A stretch of DNA of 64,000 nucleotides from Microvirga terrae (GCF_013307435.2 NZ_CP102845.1:1798001-1862000); one strand, 5' to 3'; positions 1-9,288 are shown, counted from the stretch's first letter. Program-made: numbers and translations. Notes: a model not told the origin generated them from the letters alone.

Positions 1-1073
1 AGGGGCCTCATGCCGCCCCGGTCGAGGGGCATGAGGTTCCGGTCCTCGAAGCGCACGAGGCCGGAGGCCGGCTGCAGGCGCAGGATGGCGCGGCCGAGGG
101 TCGACTTGCCCGAGCCGGATTCGCCCACCACGCCCACCGTCTCGCCGGCGCGCACCCGCAGGCTCACGTCGTCGACGGCCTTGAGGACGTGAGTGGCCTT
201 GCCGAAGAAGCTCTTCTCCAGCGTGAACTGAACCCCGATGTTGCGCGCATCGAGCACCAGCGGCGCCGTGGACGCGACCGGCTCCTTGCGGCCGGTCGGC
301 TCGGCGTCGATGAGCATCTGCGTATAGGGGTGCTTGGGGGCGGCGAAGATCGCCTCGGTATCGCCGCTCTCCACCACCTCGCCGCGCTTCATCACGTAGG
401 TGCGGTCGGCGAAGCGGCGCACCACGCCGAGATCGTGGGTGATGAACACGATCGACATGCCGAGCCGCTTCTGCAGATCCGCCAGGAGTTCCAGGATGCG
501 GGCCTGCACGGTCACGTCGAGGGCGGTGGTCGGCTCGTCGGCGATCAGCACGTCCGGGTTGTTGGCGAGCGCCATGGCGATCATCACGCGCTGGCGCTGG
601 CCGCCGGACATCTCGTGCGGGTAGGCGTCGATGCGCCGGGCCGGGTCCGGAATGCGCACGAGCTCCAGGAGCTCGATGGCGCGCTTGCGGGCCTGCGCCT
701 TGCTCAGACCCCCATGGGTGGTGAGCGGGAGGCTCAGCTGATCGCCGATCCGGTAGAGCGGATCGAGGGAGGTCATCGGCTCCTGGAAGATCATGGTGAG
801 CTTGGAACCCCGATAGGCGTTGAGCCTGTCGGGGGAGAGGCCCACCAACTCGTCTCCGCGATACTTCACCGAGCCTTCGGCCCAGCCGTTCGAGGCGAGC
901 AGCCCCATCACGGACATCATGGTCTGGCTCTTGCCCGAGCCGGATTCGCCCACGATGGCGACGGTCTCGCCCGGGTTGATGTCGAGGTCGATACCCTTCA
1001 CCGCATGGAGGATGCCGTCGCCGGTGCGGAAACGGACGTGAAGGTTGCGGACGGAAAGAACGGGTTCAACCAT
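1..1073 (-). CDS. Fused dual ATP-binding subunit of the oligopeptide ABC transporter (3' end outside window)
   Basis: The frame is open from the ATG at 1073 to the window edge (357 codons), so the C-terminus is missing. Two ATPase domains sit in one chain, OppD-like then OppF-like: the Walker A motif GESGSGKS appears at about residues 42-49 and again at about 317-324, both in the same frame. The first domain also has the signature MSGGQRQR and the D-loop region DEPTTALD. Such fused OppD-OppF (YejF-like) ATPases energise peptide import. The start lies one base past the oppC stop, so it is the last visible gene of the oppABC operon. Substrate specificity beyond peptides cannot be read. Confidence 0.9.
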   Translation of the reverse strand, partial: MVEPVLSVRNLHVRFRTGDGILHAVKGIDLDINPGETVAIVGESGSGKSQTMMSVMGLLASNGWAEGSVKYRGDELVGLSPDRLNAYRGSKLTMIFQEPMTSLDPLYRIGDQLSLPLTTHGGLSKAQARKRAIELLELVRIPDPARRIDAYPHEMSGGQRQRVMIAMALANNPDVLIADEPTTALDVTVQARILELLADLQKRLGMSIVFITHDLGVVRRFADRTYVMKRGEVVESGDTEAIFAAPKHPYTQMLIDAEPTGRKEPVASTAPLVLDARNIGVQFTLEKSFFGKATHVLKAVDDVSLRVRAGETVGVVGESGSGKSTLGRAILRLQPASGLVRFEDRNLMPLDRGGMRP

Positions 1074-1074
1074 G

Positions 1075-2217
1075 TCAGCGATCCTTCGGGTCGAGAGCAT
1101 CGCGCAGGCCGTCGCCGATGAAGTTCAGGCAGAAGAGGATCGCGACGAGCGTGACGGAGGGATAGATGAGCATCCAGGTGGCGCCCTGGATGTTCTTGGC
1201 GCCTTCCGAGATCAGAACGCCCAGGCTGGTGTTCGGCTCCTGGACGCCGAGGCCGAGGAAGGACAGGAAGCTCTCCAGCAGGATGACCTTCGGGACGAGC
1301 AACGTCATGTAGACGACCACGGGCCCCAGCGTGTTGGGGATCACGTGGCGGCGGATGATGCCCTTCGTCTCGACGCCCAGGGCCTCGGCAGCCTGGACGT
1401 ATTCCTGCCGTTTGATGGACAGCGTCTGCCCGCGGACGATGCGGGCCATGTCGAGCCACTCGACGGCGCCGACCGCGATGAACATCAGCACGAAGTTGCG
1501 GCCGAAGAACACGACCAGCATGATCACGAAGAAGATGAAAGGCAGCGAGTAGAGGATGTCGACGACGCGCATCATCACGAGGTCAACGCGCCCGCCGAGG
1601 TAGCCCGACGTGGCGCCGTAGATCACCCCGATCAGGATCGCCACGAAGGTGGCGAGCAGGCCGATGGCGAGCGAGACCTGACCCGCCTTCATGGTGCGGG
1701 TGAGAAGGTCGCGCCCGTTGGTGTCGGTGCCGAAGAAGAAGTACTGGCGCTTCAGCGGCACGTCGACGACGAGACGCTGGCCCTCCTGCTGCTTCTCGAC
1801 GACGCGCGCCGGCCCGAACAGGTCCGAGCGTTCGAAATAGGCGAGAAGCCGCTCGTCGATCGGCCGGCTGCTGGAGCTCACGAGCGTCATGTGGACAACA
1901 TCGTTGTCGATGGTGATGTTCTCGGCCCTGGCGCGAACACGGGCGCCGATGCGCTCGATGTTCGGCTCGATCTGGTCGGCCTTGGGATAGGCCTCCAGGC
2001 TCGCCGGCACCTTCACGTAATCCGGATAGACCCGGTCGAAGGGATGGCCCGTGAAGAACGGCCCGAAGATGCAGGCGAGCGCGATCAGGCTCAGCACGAT
2101 GATGCTGGTGAGCGCCGCGCGGTTGCGGATGAGACGCCCCCGGGCCTCGGCCCAGAGGGAGCGTCCAGTGATGGGGCCCGTCATGGTCTCGACGGGAAGA
2201 ACGGCGCCTTCGGCCAT
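1075..2217 (-). CDS. oppC: Oligopeptide ABC transporter permease OppC
   Basis: A 380-residue inner-membrane permease of the OppC/DppC family. One membrane segment lies near residues 30-50, followed by a long periplasmic stretch, then the binding-protein-dependent transport domain with several helices and the EAA-type loop (QAAEALGVETKGIIRRHVIP). The start chosen is the ATG at 2217 (MAEGAVLPVE), which follows the oppB stop by 8 bases; the frame remains open further upstream, but that part overlaps oppB and has arginine-rich shadow composition. It forms the heterodimeric channel with OppB. The extended periplasmic insert (about residues 55-150) is typical of the longer OppC branch. Confidence 0.93.
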   Translation of the reverse strand: MAEGAVLPVETMTGPITGRSLWAEARGRLIRNRAALTSIIVLSLIALACIFGPFFTGHPFDRVYPDYVKVPASLEAYPKADQIEPNIERIGARVRARAENITIDNDVVHMTLVSSSSRPIDERLLAYFERSDLFGPARVVEKQQEGQRLVVDVPLKRQYFFFGTDTNGRDLLTRTMKAGQVSLAIGLLATFVAILIGVIYGATSGYLGGRVDLVMMRVVDILYSLPFIFFVIMLVVFFGRNFVLMFIAVGAVEWLDMARIVRGQTLSIKRQEYVQAAEALGVETKGIIRRHVIPNTLGPVVVYMTLLVPKVILLESFLSFLGLGVQEPNTSLGVLISEGAKNIQGATWMLIYPSVTLVAILFCLNFIGDGLRDALDPKDR

Positions 2218-2225
2218 GGGAGATC

Positions 2226-3146
2226 TCACTCGTAGCGAATGCGCGGATCGATAAGGGCGTAGAGGATATCGACCACGAGATTGAAGAGCAGAACGAACAC
2301 GGCCACGACGACGACCGTGCCCATGACGAGGGTGTAGTCGCGGTTGAGCGCGCCTTCGACGAAGTAGCGTCCGATCCCCGGCAGCCCGAAGATGGTCTCG
2401 ACCACCACGGAGCCGGTGAGCAGAGCGGCTGCGGCGGGGCCGAGATAGGACACCACGGGCAGGGCGGCTCCGCGCAGGGCGTGAGCCACGATCACCCGGG
2501 TGGGCAGGCCCAGCGACCGCAAGGTGCGGATGTGATTGGAACGCAGGTTCTCGATCATGGCCGCGCGGGTCATGCGCGCGACGACCGCGATCTGCGGCAG
2601 AGACAGCACGAGGACCGGCAGGACGAGGTTGCGGATGTTGCCGTTGGCCCAGCCGGCCACCGGAAGCCACGCGAGCGCCAGGCCGAACACGATCTGAAGG
2701 ATCGGCGCCACCACGAAGTTCGGGATGGTGAGGCCGAGTGCGCCCATGCCGGTGACCAGATAGTCGACGGTGCTGTTCTGGCGCAGAGCCGCGATGGACC
2801 CGAGGGTGCCGCCGACGATGACCGCGAAGGAAAGGGCGAGCGCGCCCAGGGTCATCGAGATGGGCAGGCCGCGCGCGAAAAGCTCACCCACGGAGAAATC
2901 GCGCAGGATGAACGAGGGGCCGAAATCGCCCCGCACCACCGCGCCGAGGTAGAGCAGGTACTGCTCGAAGAGCGGCTTGTCGAGCTGATAGATCCGGTTG
3001 AGGTTCTCCATCACCTTGGCCTCCAGAGGCCGCTCCAGATCGAACGGCCCGCCGGGGGCGAGCCGGATCAGGAAGAACGAGATGGTGACGATGATGAAAA
3101 GGGTAGGGATGGCCGACAAGAAGCGGCGAAAGATGAAGGAGAGCAC
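2226..3146 (-). CDS. oppB: Oligopeptide ABC transporter permease OppB
   Basis: A 306-residue permease with the usual OppB layout: an N-terminal helix (FLSAIPTLFIIVTISFFL), the LAPGGPFD motif after it, a periplasmic loop, then five further helices with the EAA loop (LRSLGLPTRVIVAHALRGA). The start is GTG at 3146, preceded by a strong AGGAGG-like ribosome site 6-7 bases upstream. It lies 85 bases downstream of oppA, with a hairpin in between, and is followed closely by oppC. It is the partner channel subunit of OppC. Confidence 0.94.
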   Translation of the reverse strand: MLSFIFRRFLSAIPTLFIIVTISFFLIRLAPGGPFDLERPLEAKVMENLNRIYQLDKPLFEQYLLYLGAVVRGDFGPSFILRDFSVGELFARGLPISMTLGALALSFAVIVGGTLGSIAALRQNSTVDYLVTGMGALGLTIPNFVVAPILQIVFGLALAWLPVAGWANGNIRNLVLPVLVLSLPQIAVVARMTRAAMIENLRSNHIRTLRSLGLPTRVIVAHALRGAALPVVSYLGPAAAALLTGSVVVETIFGLPGIGRYFVEGALNRDYTLVMGTVVVVAVFVLLFNLVVDILYALIDPRIRYE

Positions 3147-3186
3147 GGGAAGCTCCTCCTGCTGCTACAGCATAACAATAAAAGAA

Positions 3187-3215
3187 TAGGGCGGCCTGAC
3201 GAGCAGACCGCCCCC
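3187..3215 (-). terminator. Hairpin between oppA and oppB, probable partial terminator
   Basis: Read on the minus strand, GGGCGG at one side pairs with CCGCCC at the other, followed by TATTCTTTTATTG. A weak terminator or 3' stabilising hairpin directly after a binding-protein gene commonly allows much more binding protein than permease to be made. This role is inferred from position. Confidence 0.5.
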
Positions 3216-3231
3216 CTTATCGGATTTATTT

Positions 3232-4818
3232 TTACTGCGTCTTCGACAGGAACCGCGTCGGATAGACGCCCCGGGTGTTCTGCACGAAGCCCTTGATCTT
3301 CGGCGAGATCAGGTTGCTCTTGCCGTAGTACATGATCGGGATCCAGGGCATGTCCTTCATGAGGATCGCCTCGGCCTGCTTGAGCATGTCGGCACGCTTC
3401 TTCAGATCCAGTTCCTTGGCGGCGTTGTCGAGCAGCTTGTCGAACTCCGGATTGTTGTACTTGCCGTAGTTGAAGCCCTTGTTGTCGCTCTTGAGCAGGA
3501 ACAGGAAGTTGTTCGGATCCGAGTAGTCGGCGATCCAGCCGTAGCGGGCGATGTCGAAGTCGCCGCCGTCACGCAGGTGGGCAAAGTGGGTCTTGCCGTC
3601 CGTGTTGATGAAGGAGGTCTCGATGCCGGCCTGCTTCCACTGCTCGGAGATGGCAATGACCGTGTTCCGGTTGTTGTCCGTGGTGTTGTAACGGATCTCG
3701 ACCTTCAGCGGCTTGCCGGGGCCGAAGCCAGCTTCCGTGAGGAGCTTCTTGGCGGCGTCCTCGCGGTCGATCGGGGACTGGTCCTTGTAGCTCATGTAGG
3801 CCGGCTCGCCGTAATTGCCCACGCCCGGAGGCATGAACGAGTAGCCCGGCTGCATGGTCTGGCCCCAGATCTGCTCGGCGATGAACTCGCGGTCGACCAG
3901 CATGGAGAGAGCCTGACGCACCTTCACGTCGTTGAACGGAGCCTTGGAGGAGTTCACCACCATGTACCAGGTGCCGAGATACGGGCCGAGGCGGACCTGA
4001 TCCTTGAAGCGCTCCTTGAGCGACTTCATCTGGTCGGCGGGAACGTCGTCCGTCGTGTCGAGCTCGCCGGCCTCATAACGGCGCACCATGGCGGCGAAGT
4101 CCGGCGTCGGGAAGTAGTTGACCGTATCGATCTGGACGTCCTTGGCGCCGTAGTAGTTCTCGTTCTTGGCGAGCTTGATGTGGGAGTTCGGCACGAACTC
4201 GACCAGCTTGTAGGCGCCGTTCGTCACCATGTTGCCCGGCTTCACGAAGTCCTTGCCGAACTTCTCGACCGAGCCCTTGTGCACGGGCAGGCTGGTCTGG
4301 TGGGTCAAAAGCTCGATGAAATAGGGGGTCGGCGACTCGAGGGTGATCTCGACGGTCTTGGCGTCGACCGCCTTCACGCCCAGTTCCTCGGGCTTGCCCT
4401 GGCCCTTGTTGATCTTCTCGGCATTCTTGATGGGATAGAGGATGTTGGCGTATTTCGCGCCGGTCGCCGGATCCATGATGCGGCGGTAAGAATAGACGAA
4501 ATCCTCTGCTGTCACCGGATCGCCGTTCGACCACTTCAGGCCGTTGCGGAGCGTAAAGCGATAGGTCTTGCCGTCGTCGGTGACTTCCCACTTCTCGGCT
4601 TGGCCGGGGATGGCTTCGCCCTTGGCGCTGTAGGTCACGAGGCCCTCGAGCATGTCGCGCAGGATGTGGGATTCCTGGACGGTCGAGGTCTTGTGGGTGT
4701 CGAGCGTTTCCGGCTCGCCCGAATTGGCGCGGTTGTAGACGACTTCAGCCGACGCGGCGCCCATGAGGGCGGCCGTGGCGACGGCGGCAAGAGCCGTGCG
4801 TTTGATCCATGATGACAT
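3232..4818 (-). CDS. oppA: Periplasmic oligopeptide-binding protein OppA
   Basis: A 528-residue extracellular solute-binding protein, family 5. It starts with a clear Sec signal peptide (KRTALAAVATAALMGAASA, cleavage near residue 24) and continues with the family pattern YNRANSGEPETLDTHKT, then GLVTYSAKGEAIPGQAEKWE. It captures peptides in the periplasm and passes them to OppBC. It is first in the operon, with a 171-base upstream region containing two inverted repeats. The length fits E. coli OppA (about 543). Confidence 0.95.
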   Translation of the reverse strand: MSSWIKRTALAAVATAALMGAASAEVVYNRANSGEPETLDTHKTSTVQESHILRDMLEGLVTYSAKGEAIPGQAEKWEVTDDGKTYRFTLRNGLKWSNGDPVTAEDFVYSYRRIMDPATGAKYANILYPIKNAEKINKGQGKPEELGVKAVDAKTVEITLESPTPYFIELLTHQTSLPVHKGSVEKFGKDFVKPGNMVTNGAYKLVEFVPNSHIKLAKNENYYGAKDVQIDTVNYFPTPDFAAMVRRYEAGELDTTDDVPADQMKSLKERFKDQVRLGPYLGTWYMVVNSSKAPFNDVKVRQALSMLVDREFIAEQIWGQTMQPGYSFMPPGVGNYGEPAYMSYKDQSPIDREDAAKKLLTEAGFGPGKPLKVEIRYNTTDNNRNTVIAISEQWKQAGIETSFINTDGKTHFAHLRDGGDFDIARYGWIADYSDPNNFLFLLKSDNKGFNYGKYNNPEFDKLLDNAAKELDLKKRADMLKQAEAILMKDMPWIPIMYYGKSNLISPKIKGFVQNTRGVYPTRFLSKTQ

Positions 4819-4878
4819 CGGACGCGTTCCCTTTCTGATTTTATTTCAGGGTTCTGGATTGTCTCGGTCAGAGCCTTT

Positions 4879-4915
4879 AGGGCAGTAACCTTGCCCTATT
4901 TGTTGATCAATCAAC
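4879..4915. promoter_or_regulatory. Two inverted repeats upstream of oppA, possible operators
   Basis: AGGGCA at 4879-4884 pairs with TGCCCT at 4892-4897 across 7 bases, and GTTGAT at 4902-4907 pairs with ATCAAC at 4910-4915 across 2 bases. Both lie 60-100 bases upstream of the oppA start in an AT-richer stretch. They resemble dimeric regulator sites, but no regulator gene is adjacent and no known consensus was matched. Confidence 0.35.
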
Positions 4916-4989
4916 TGTTTATGTCCAGTACTATCCCAAAACGCCTATAAAAACCAGACATATCAATAACTTGACGTTTGGTAAGAGGC

Positions 4990-5424
4990 TCAGGCGCCGG
5001 TGTCGAACACCAGTCCGGCAGCCTTGATCCCGCCCGCTGCGGCGATCTCGTCGTTGTCCGAGGTGTCGCCGGAGACCCCCACCGAACCCAGGGTTTGCCC
5101 CTGTCCGTCCTTGATCAGGACGCCGCCCGGAACGGGCACGAGCTGCCCGCCGACCGCATGGGTGGCCGAGGCGACGAAATAGGGGCGGTCGGTCGCCATC
5201 TTGTGGAGGGCGCGCGAGCCCACCCCCAGGGCCAGGGCGCCATAGGCCTTGCCCATGGCGATCTCGGCCCGCTTGAGGCTCGTGCCGTCCTCGGACAGGA
5301 GGGCCTTGAGGGCGCCGCGGGCGTCGTAGACGACAACGGACAGCGGCTTGAAGGATTTTTCCCGCGCGGTCTTGAGGGTTTCGGTGGCGATTTTCTGGGC
5401 CGTCTCGAGCGTGAGTTCGGTCAC
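4990..5424 (-). CDS. GlcG/HbpS-like (DUF336) protein
   Basis: About 144 residues of the GlcG/HbpS fold: ETLKTAREKSFKPLSVVVYD, then GVLIKDGQGQTLGSVGVSGD and the acidic end DNDEIAAAGGIKAAG. Known members bind heme or act beside glycolate and other oxidases; the exact role of this family is poorly defined. A longer start at ATG 5436 exists, but GTG at 5424 has GGAGG 5 bases upstream, formed from the codons after that ATG, so GTG is preferred. It follows puuD by about 40 bases on the same strand and is probably co-transcribed. Heme handling for PuuD's cytochrome domain is a possible but unproven link. Confidence 0.82.
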   Translation of the reverse strand: MTELTLETAQKIATETLKTAREKSFKPLSVVVYDARGALKALLSEDGTSLKRAEIAMGKAYGALALGVGSRALHKMATDRPYFVASATHAVGGQLVPVPGGVLIKDGQGQTLGSVGVSGDTSDNDEIAAAGGIKAAGLVFDTGA

Positions 5425-5466
5425 GGGATCCTCCATGGGTTGTCGTTGTCGTTACAGGATTGTGCT

Positions 5467-6693
5467 TCAGCGCGTGGCGGTGTCCCTGGCGGCGAGCCAG
5501 GCTGCCACGGCCTTCCGCTCGTCCAGGGTCATCTCGGTCACGTTGTTGGGCGGCATGGCGTGGGTCAGCACGCTCTGGACCCGGATGATCTCCGCATGCC
5601 GGGCGATCTCCTCCGGCGTATCGAGACGCACGCCCTTCGGGGCGATCCTGATCCCGTCCCAGACCGGCTCGGCCGCGTGGCACATGGAGCAGCGCGACTG
5701 GATCGTGAGCACAGCCTCGTCGAAGGCGGCCGTGACGGTCGCGGGTGTCGCATCCGCGGGAGCGGCCGCCAGGTTGGCGTTCCCGGGCTTGCCGATGATC
5801 GACAGCCAGATCGCCGCCCAGACGCAGAGAGCCGCCACCGCCCAGGTCCACCACGGCGAGCCCTTGCCCGCATGCTGCGAGTTGAAGTAATGCCGGATGA
5901 CCGCTCCGGCGATCACGATCAGCCCGATGATGGCGACCGCGTAGCGCGACGACCAGGCGAGCGGGTAGTGGTTCGACAGCATCAGGAAGATGACGGGCAG
6001 CGTCAGATAGTTGTTGTGCGTCGAACGCAGCTTGGCTTCCTTGCCGAGCTTCGGGTCGGGCGTGCCGCCGGCGAGCAGGGTCGCCACCACCTTCTTCTGG
6101 TTCGGGATGATGATGAAGAAGACGCTCGCGGACATCCAGGTGGCGATCATCGCGCCCGTGTGGAGAAACGCGGCGCGGCCGTTGAACACCTGCGTGAAGG
6201 CGAAGGCCGCCGCCAGGATGTAGGCGAAGAGCGCGACGCCCAGGACGACGCCGTTCTTGCCGAGGGGCGAGCGGCAGAGCCCCTCGTAGACGAACCAGCT
6301 CAGGGCGATGCCGCCGATCCCGATGGCCGGCGCCTGCCAGGCCTCGAGGGCGCGAATGGCCGGGTCGATGGTGTAGAGATCCGCGTGCAGATAATACACC
6401 CACACGATGAGGAAGAAGCCGCTGATCCAGGTGGAATAGCTCTCCCATTTGAACCAGGTCAGCTCCCTGGGCAGTTCGGGCGGCGCAACGAGATATTTGC
6501 GCATGTTGTAGAACCCGCCGCCATGGACCTGCCATGCCTCGCCGCCGACGCCCTCAGGCAGCCCATCGCGCTTCTTGAGGCTGAGGTCCAGATGGATGAA
6601 ATAGAAGGACGAGCCGATCCAGGCGATGGCCGTGATCACATGGACCCAGCGGATGAGCTGGCTGATCCATTCGGAGATTTGCGGGTCGATCAT
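5467..6693 (-). CDS. puuD: Membrane urate oxidase PuuD with C-terminal cytochrome c domain
   Basis: A 408-residue integral membrane protein. The N-terminal urate-oxidising domain has about eight hydrophobic segments (the first is IRWVHVITAIAWIGSSFYFI). A soluble cytochrome c domain follows, with the heme motif CSMCH and the later distal methionine region HAMPPNN. PuuD-type enzymes convert urate to 5-hydroxyisourate and pass electrons to the respiratory chain instead of making hydrogen peroxide. Divergently transcribed uraH and puuE-uraD supply the next three steps, which supports the call strongly. The ATG at 6693 starts the canonical membrane segment. Confidence 0.93.
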   Translation of the reverse strand: MIDPQISEWISQLIRWVHVITAIAWIGSSFYFIHLDLSLKKRDGLPEGVGGEAWQVHGGGFYNMRKYLVAPPELPRELTWFKWESYSTWISGFFLIVWVYYLHADLYTIDPAIRALEAWQAPAIGIGGIALSWFVYEGLCRSPLGKNGVVLGVALFAYILAAAFAFTQVFNGRAAFLHTGAMIATWMSASVFFIIIPNQKKVVATLLAGGTPDPKLGKEAKLRSTHNNYLTLPVIFLMLSNHYPLAWSSRYAVAIIGLIVIAGAVIRHYFNSQHAGKGSPWWTWAVAALCVWAAIWLSIIGKPGNANLAAAPADATPATVTAAFDEAVLTIQSRCSMCHAAEPVWDGIRIAPKGVRLDTPEEIARHAEIIRVQSVLTHAMPPNNVTEMTLDERKAVAAWLAARDTATR

Positions 6694-6895
6694 GCAGCCA
6701 CTTGGTCAGAGAAGGACGTCACAGCCTAGGGCCCGGCCTCCCTCGGCGGAAGGCCCATTCGGCCGGTTTTTCAACAGGATCCCTGTCGCGGAAGCCCAAG
6801 ACTTGTGCAACTAGACTTATGGATGCGCTTGACGGCGGACCATGGCGTCGAAAGAGTCCACACCCCGAAGGACACCAGACCTGTCGCGAGGTTTC

Positions 6896-7249
6896 ATGGG
6901 ACGCCTGTCCACACACGTTCTGGATACCGCCAACGGCAAGCCCGCCAGGGGCGTCGCCATCGAGCTCTTCGCCCTCGAAGGGGCTCAACGCCGCTCGGTC
7001 GTTCGCACGACCACCAATGCGGATGGGCGCACGGATGCGCCGTTGCTGATCGGCGAGGCATTTCGCACCGGGACCTATGAGATCGTTTTCGCCATCGGGG
7101 CGTATTTCAAAGCCCTGGGCACCGCCACGGCCGATCCGCCGTTCCTGGACGTCGTGCCGATCCGCTTCACCATTGCGGAGCCCGACGGGCATTATCACGT
7201 CCCGTTGCTCGTCTCGCCCTGGAGCTATTCCACCTATCGAGGAAGCTGA
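6896..7249 (+). CDS. uraH: 5-hydroxyisourate hydrolase
   Basis: A transthyretin-like HIU hydrolase of about 117 residues. It begins LSTHVLDTANGKPARG, containing the active-site histidine, and ends with the signature YRGS. It hydrolyses 5-hydroxyisourate to OHCU. An earlier in-frame ATG at 6842 would add 18 residues of unusual composition; the start at 6896 gives the standard family N-terminus and has GAGG just upstream. The stop is followed two bases later by the puuE-uraD start, so the two genes are translationally linked. Confidence 0.93.
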   Translation: MGRLSTHVLDTANGKPARGVAIELFALEGAQRRSVVRTTTNADGRTDAPLLIGEAFRTGTYEIVFAIGAYFKALGTATADPPFLDVVPIRFTIAEPDGHYHVPLLVSPWSYSTYRGS

Positions 7250-7251
7250 CC

Positions 7252-8694
7252 TTGCCTGACACCTCCTATCCGCGCGACCTCGTCGGCTACGGCCGAAACC
7301 CGCCCCATCCCGGCTGGCCCAACGGAGCCCGGATCTGCGTCCAGTTCGTGATCAACTACGAGGAGGGCGGAGAGAACAGCATCCTGCACGGCGACCGCGC
7401 CTCCGAGGCGTTCCTGTCGGAGATCGTGGGCGCTCAACCCTGGCTCGGCCAGCGGCACATGAGCATGGAGTCGATCTACGAATACGGCTCCCGCGCGGGC
7501 TTCTGGCGCCTGTGGCGCATGTTCACCGAACGCGGCCTTCAAGTGACCGTCTATGGGGTCGCGACGGCGCTCATGCGCAACCCCGAGGCGGTCGCCGCCA
7601 TGAAGGACGCGAACTGGGAGATCGCCAGCCACGGGCTGAAATGGATCGACTACCGGGACTTCTCGGCCGAGGAGGAGCGGGCGCACCTCAAGGAGGCGAT
7701 CCGCATCCACACCGAGGTGACGGGCGAGCGCCCCCTCGGCTGGTACACGGGCCGCACCTCGGAGCACACCAACCGTCTGGTGGCCGAGGAGGGCGGGTTC
7801 CTCTACAGCGCCGATTCCTACGCGGACGAGCTGCCCTACTGGGAGCAGCACGGCGACCGGTCCCAGCTGATCGTGCCCTATACGCTCGACGCCAACGACA
7901 TGCGCTTCGCCACCCCGCAGGGCTTCAACGCGGGCGACCAGTTCTTCGCCTATCTGAAGGACAGCTTCGACACGCTCTATGCGGAAGGCGAAACCGCGCC
8001 GAAGATGATGTCGGTGGGCCTCCATTGCCGGCTCGTGGGCCGTCCGGGCCGGGCCGCGGCGCTCGCCCGCTTCCTGGACTACGTGGCGTCCCACGAGAAG
8101 GTCTGGGTGGCGCGGCGCGTCGACATCGCGCGCCACTGGATCCGGAATCACCGCCCGGCGGACGTGAAGCCCAGCCGCATGAGCCGGGTGGTGTTCGTCG
8201 AGCTCTTCGGCGACATCTTCGAGCATTCGCCCTGGATCGCCGAGCGCGCCTACGATGCCGGACTGACCACCGGGCAGGACACCGCGGAAGGCCTTCATGC
8301 CGCCATGGTGCTGGTCCTCTCGGCGGCGACGCACGAGCAGAAGCAGGCGCTGATCAACGCCCATCCGGACCTCGCCGGGCGCCTGAAGCTCGCCGACCTC
8401 ACGGCTGATTCCCGCAGTGAACAATCCTCCGCCGGCCTCGACAGCCTGACCGCGGCGGAGCGCGATCGCTTCCTGGCGCTGAACGACGCCTACCGGCAGA
8501 AATTCGGCTTCCCCTTCATCATGGCCGTGAAGGGACGCTCGAAGGACGAGATCCTCGCCGCCTTCGAGGAGCGGCTCGATCACGAGACCGATGTCGAGTT
8601 CGACACCGCCATCGCGCAGATCGAGCTGATCGGCCTGCTCCGGCTCAAGGATCGCCTGCCGTCGCTCGCCGACGTGTTCTCGACCTTGGCCTGA
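7252..8694 (+). CDS. puuE: Bifunctional allantoinase (PuuE) / OHCU decarboxylase (UraD)
   Basis: 480 residues in two enzymes. Residues 1 to about 303 are the PuuE-type, polysaccharide-deacetylase-like allantoinase (YPRDLVGYGRNPPHPGWPNG, NYEEGGEN, ASHGLKWIDY). Residues about 310-480 are OHCU decarboxylase (INAHPDLAGRL with the catalytic histidine, then FGFPFIMAVKG). The C-terminal half makes S-allantoin and the N-terminal half opens it to allantoate, so the fusion couples consecutive steps but in reverse domain order. The start is TTG at 7252, with GAGGAAG about 6 bases upstream. No allantoate-degrading gene is visible nearby. Confidence 0.94.
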   Translation: MPDTSYPRDLVGYGRNPPHPGWPNGARICVQFVINYEEGGENSILHGDRASEAFLSEIVGAQPWLGQRHMSMESIYEYGSRAGFWRLWRMFTERGLQVTVYGVATALMRNPEAVAAMKDANWEIASHGLKWIDYRDFSAEEERAHLKEAIRIHTEVTGERPLGWYTGRTSEHTNRLVAEEGGFLYSADSYADELPYWEQHGDRSQLIVPYTLDANDMRFATPQGFNAGDQFFAYLKDSFDTLYAEGETAPKMMSVGLHCRLVGRPGRAAALARFLDYVASHEKVWVARRVDIARHWIRNHRPADVKPSRMSRVVFVELFGDIFEHSPWIAERAYDAGLTTGQDTAEGLHAAMVLVLSAATHEQKQALINAHPDLAGRLKLADLTADSRSEQSSAGLDSLTAAERDRFLALNDAYRQKFGFPFIMAVKGRSKDEILAAFEERLDHETDVEFDTAIAQIELIGLLRLKDRLPSLADVFSTLA

Positions 8695-8772
8695 CCGGAA
8701 CCGTTGAGATCACCGCGCGTCTTCCTCCCAGCTTGGCCATCATGAGCCGGGCAGGAGCCAATGGAGGACGAC

Positions 8773-9219
8773 ATGGGTCTGTTCAAGTTCATCAAGGAGG
8801 CCGGGGCCAAGATCTTCGGCGGCAGCGCGGCCGCGGCCACGCCGGAGAAGCTGCAGCAGGAGGTCCAGGGCCATGGGTTCGACGCGACCAAGCTCGGCAT
8901 CCAGGTCGAAGGCGACAAGGTGAAGCTCTCGGGCCAGGCCACCAATCAGGAAGAGGCCGAGAAGATCATCCTGTCCCTCGGCAACACCTACGGGGTGGCC
9001 GAGGTCGACACGAGCGAGCTTCAGGTGCAGCAGCCCGCCGCGGTCTCGACCATGTACACGGTCCAGAAGGGCGACACCCTCTGGGAGATCGCCGAGAAGC
9101 ATTACGGCAAGGGCAAGGGCGCGAAATACACCGAGATCGTCAAGGCGAACTCCCCGCCGGTCAAGGATCCGGACATGATCCAGCCAGGCTGGGTGCTGCG
9201 GATTCCGCCGCTCGCCTGA
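8773..9219 (+). CDS. kbp: BON-LysM protein, Kbp/YgaU-like
   Basis: 148 residues: an N-terminal MGLFKFIKEAGAKIFGG segment, a BON domain (about 25-85; IQVEGDKVKLSGQATNQEEA) and a C-terminal LysM domain (about 93-146; YTVQKGDTLWEIAEKHYG to IQPGWVLRIP). E. coli Kbp has the same architecture and binds potassium ions in the cytoplasm. No signal peptide is visible here either, which fits. The start at 8773 has GGAGG at 8763-8767, favouring it over the upstream ATG at 8761. Confidence 0.87.
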   Translation: MGLFKFIKEAGAKIFGGSAAAATPEKLQQEVQGHGFDATKLGIQVEGDKVKLSGQATNQEEAEKIILSLGNTYGVAEVDTSELQVQQPAAVSTMYTVQKGDTLWEIAEKHYGKGKGAKYTEIVKANSPPVKDPDMIQPGWVLRIPPLA

Positions 9220-9237
9220 CGGTCGGCCCGATTGCGC

Positions 9238-9282
9238 TCCTCCCTGCGGTGCCGGTATGAGTGTGACCCGCCGCAGGGAGGA
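9238..9282 (+). promoter_or_regulatory. Hairpin that covers the rhodanese ribosome binding site
   Basis: TCCTCCCTGCGG at 9238-9249 is the exact reverse complement of CCGCAGGGAGGA at 9271-9282, with a 21-base loop. The right arm contains the Shine-Dalgarno sequence GGGAGGA for the ATG at 9289. When folded, the stem would hide the ribosome site. This may control translation (thermosensor, trans-acting RNA or protein target) or act as a terminator for the upstream gene, though no T-run follows. Confidence 0.6.
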
Positions 9283-9288
9283 TTTGTC

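Noticed and set aside
1045..2235. 396-codon plus-strand frame opposite oppC
   Set aside because: Asp/His/Glu-rich antisense shadow of an evident permease.
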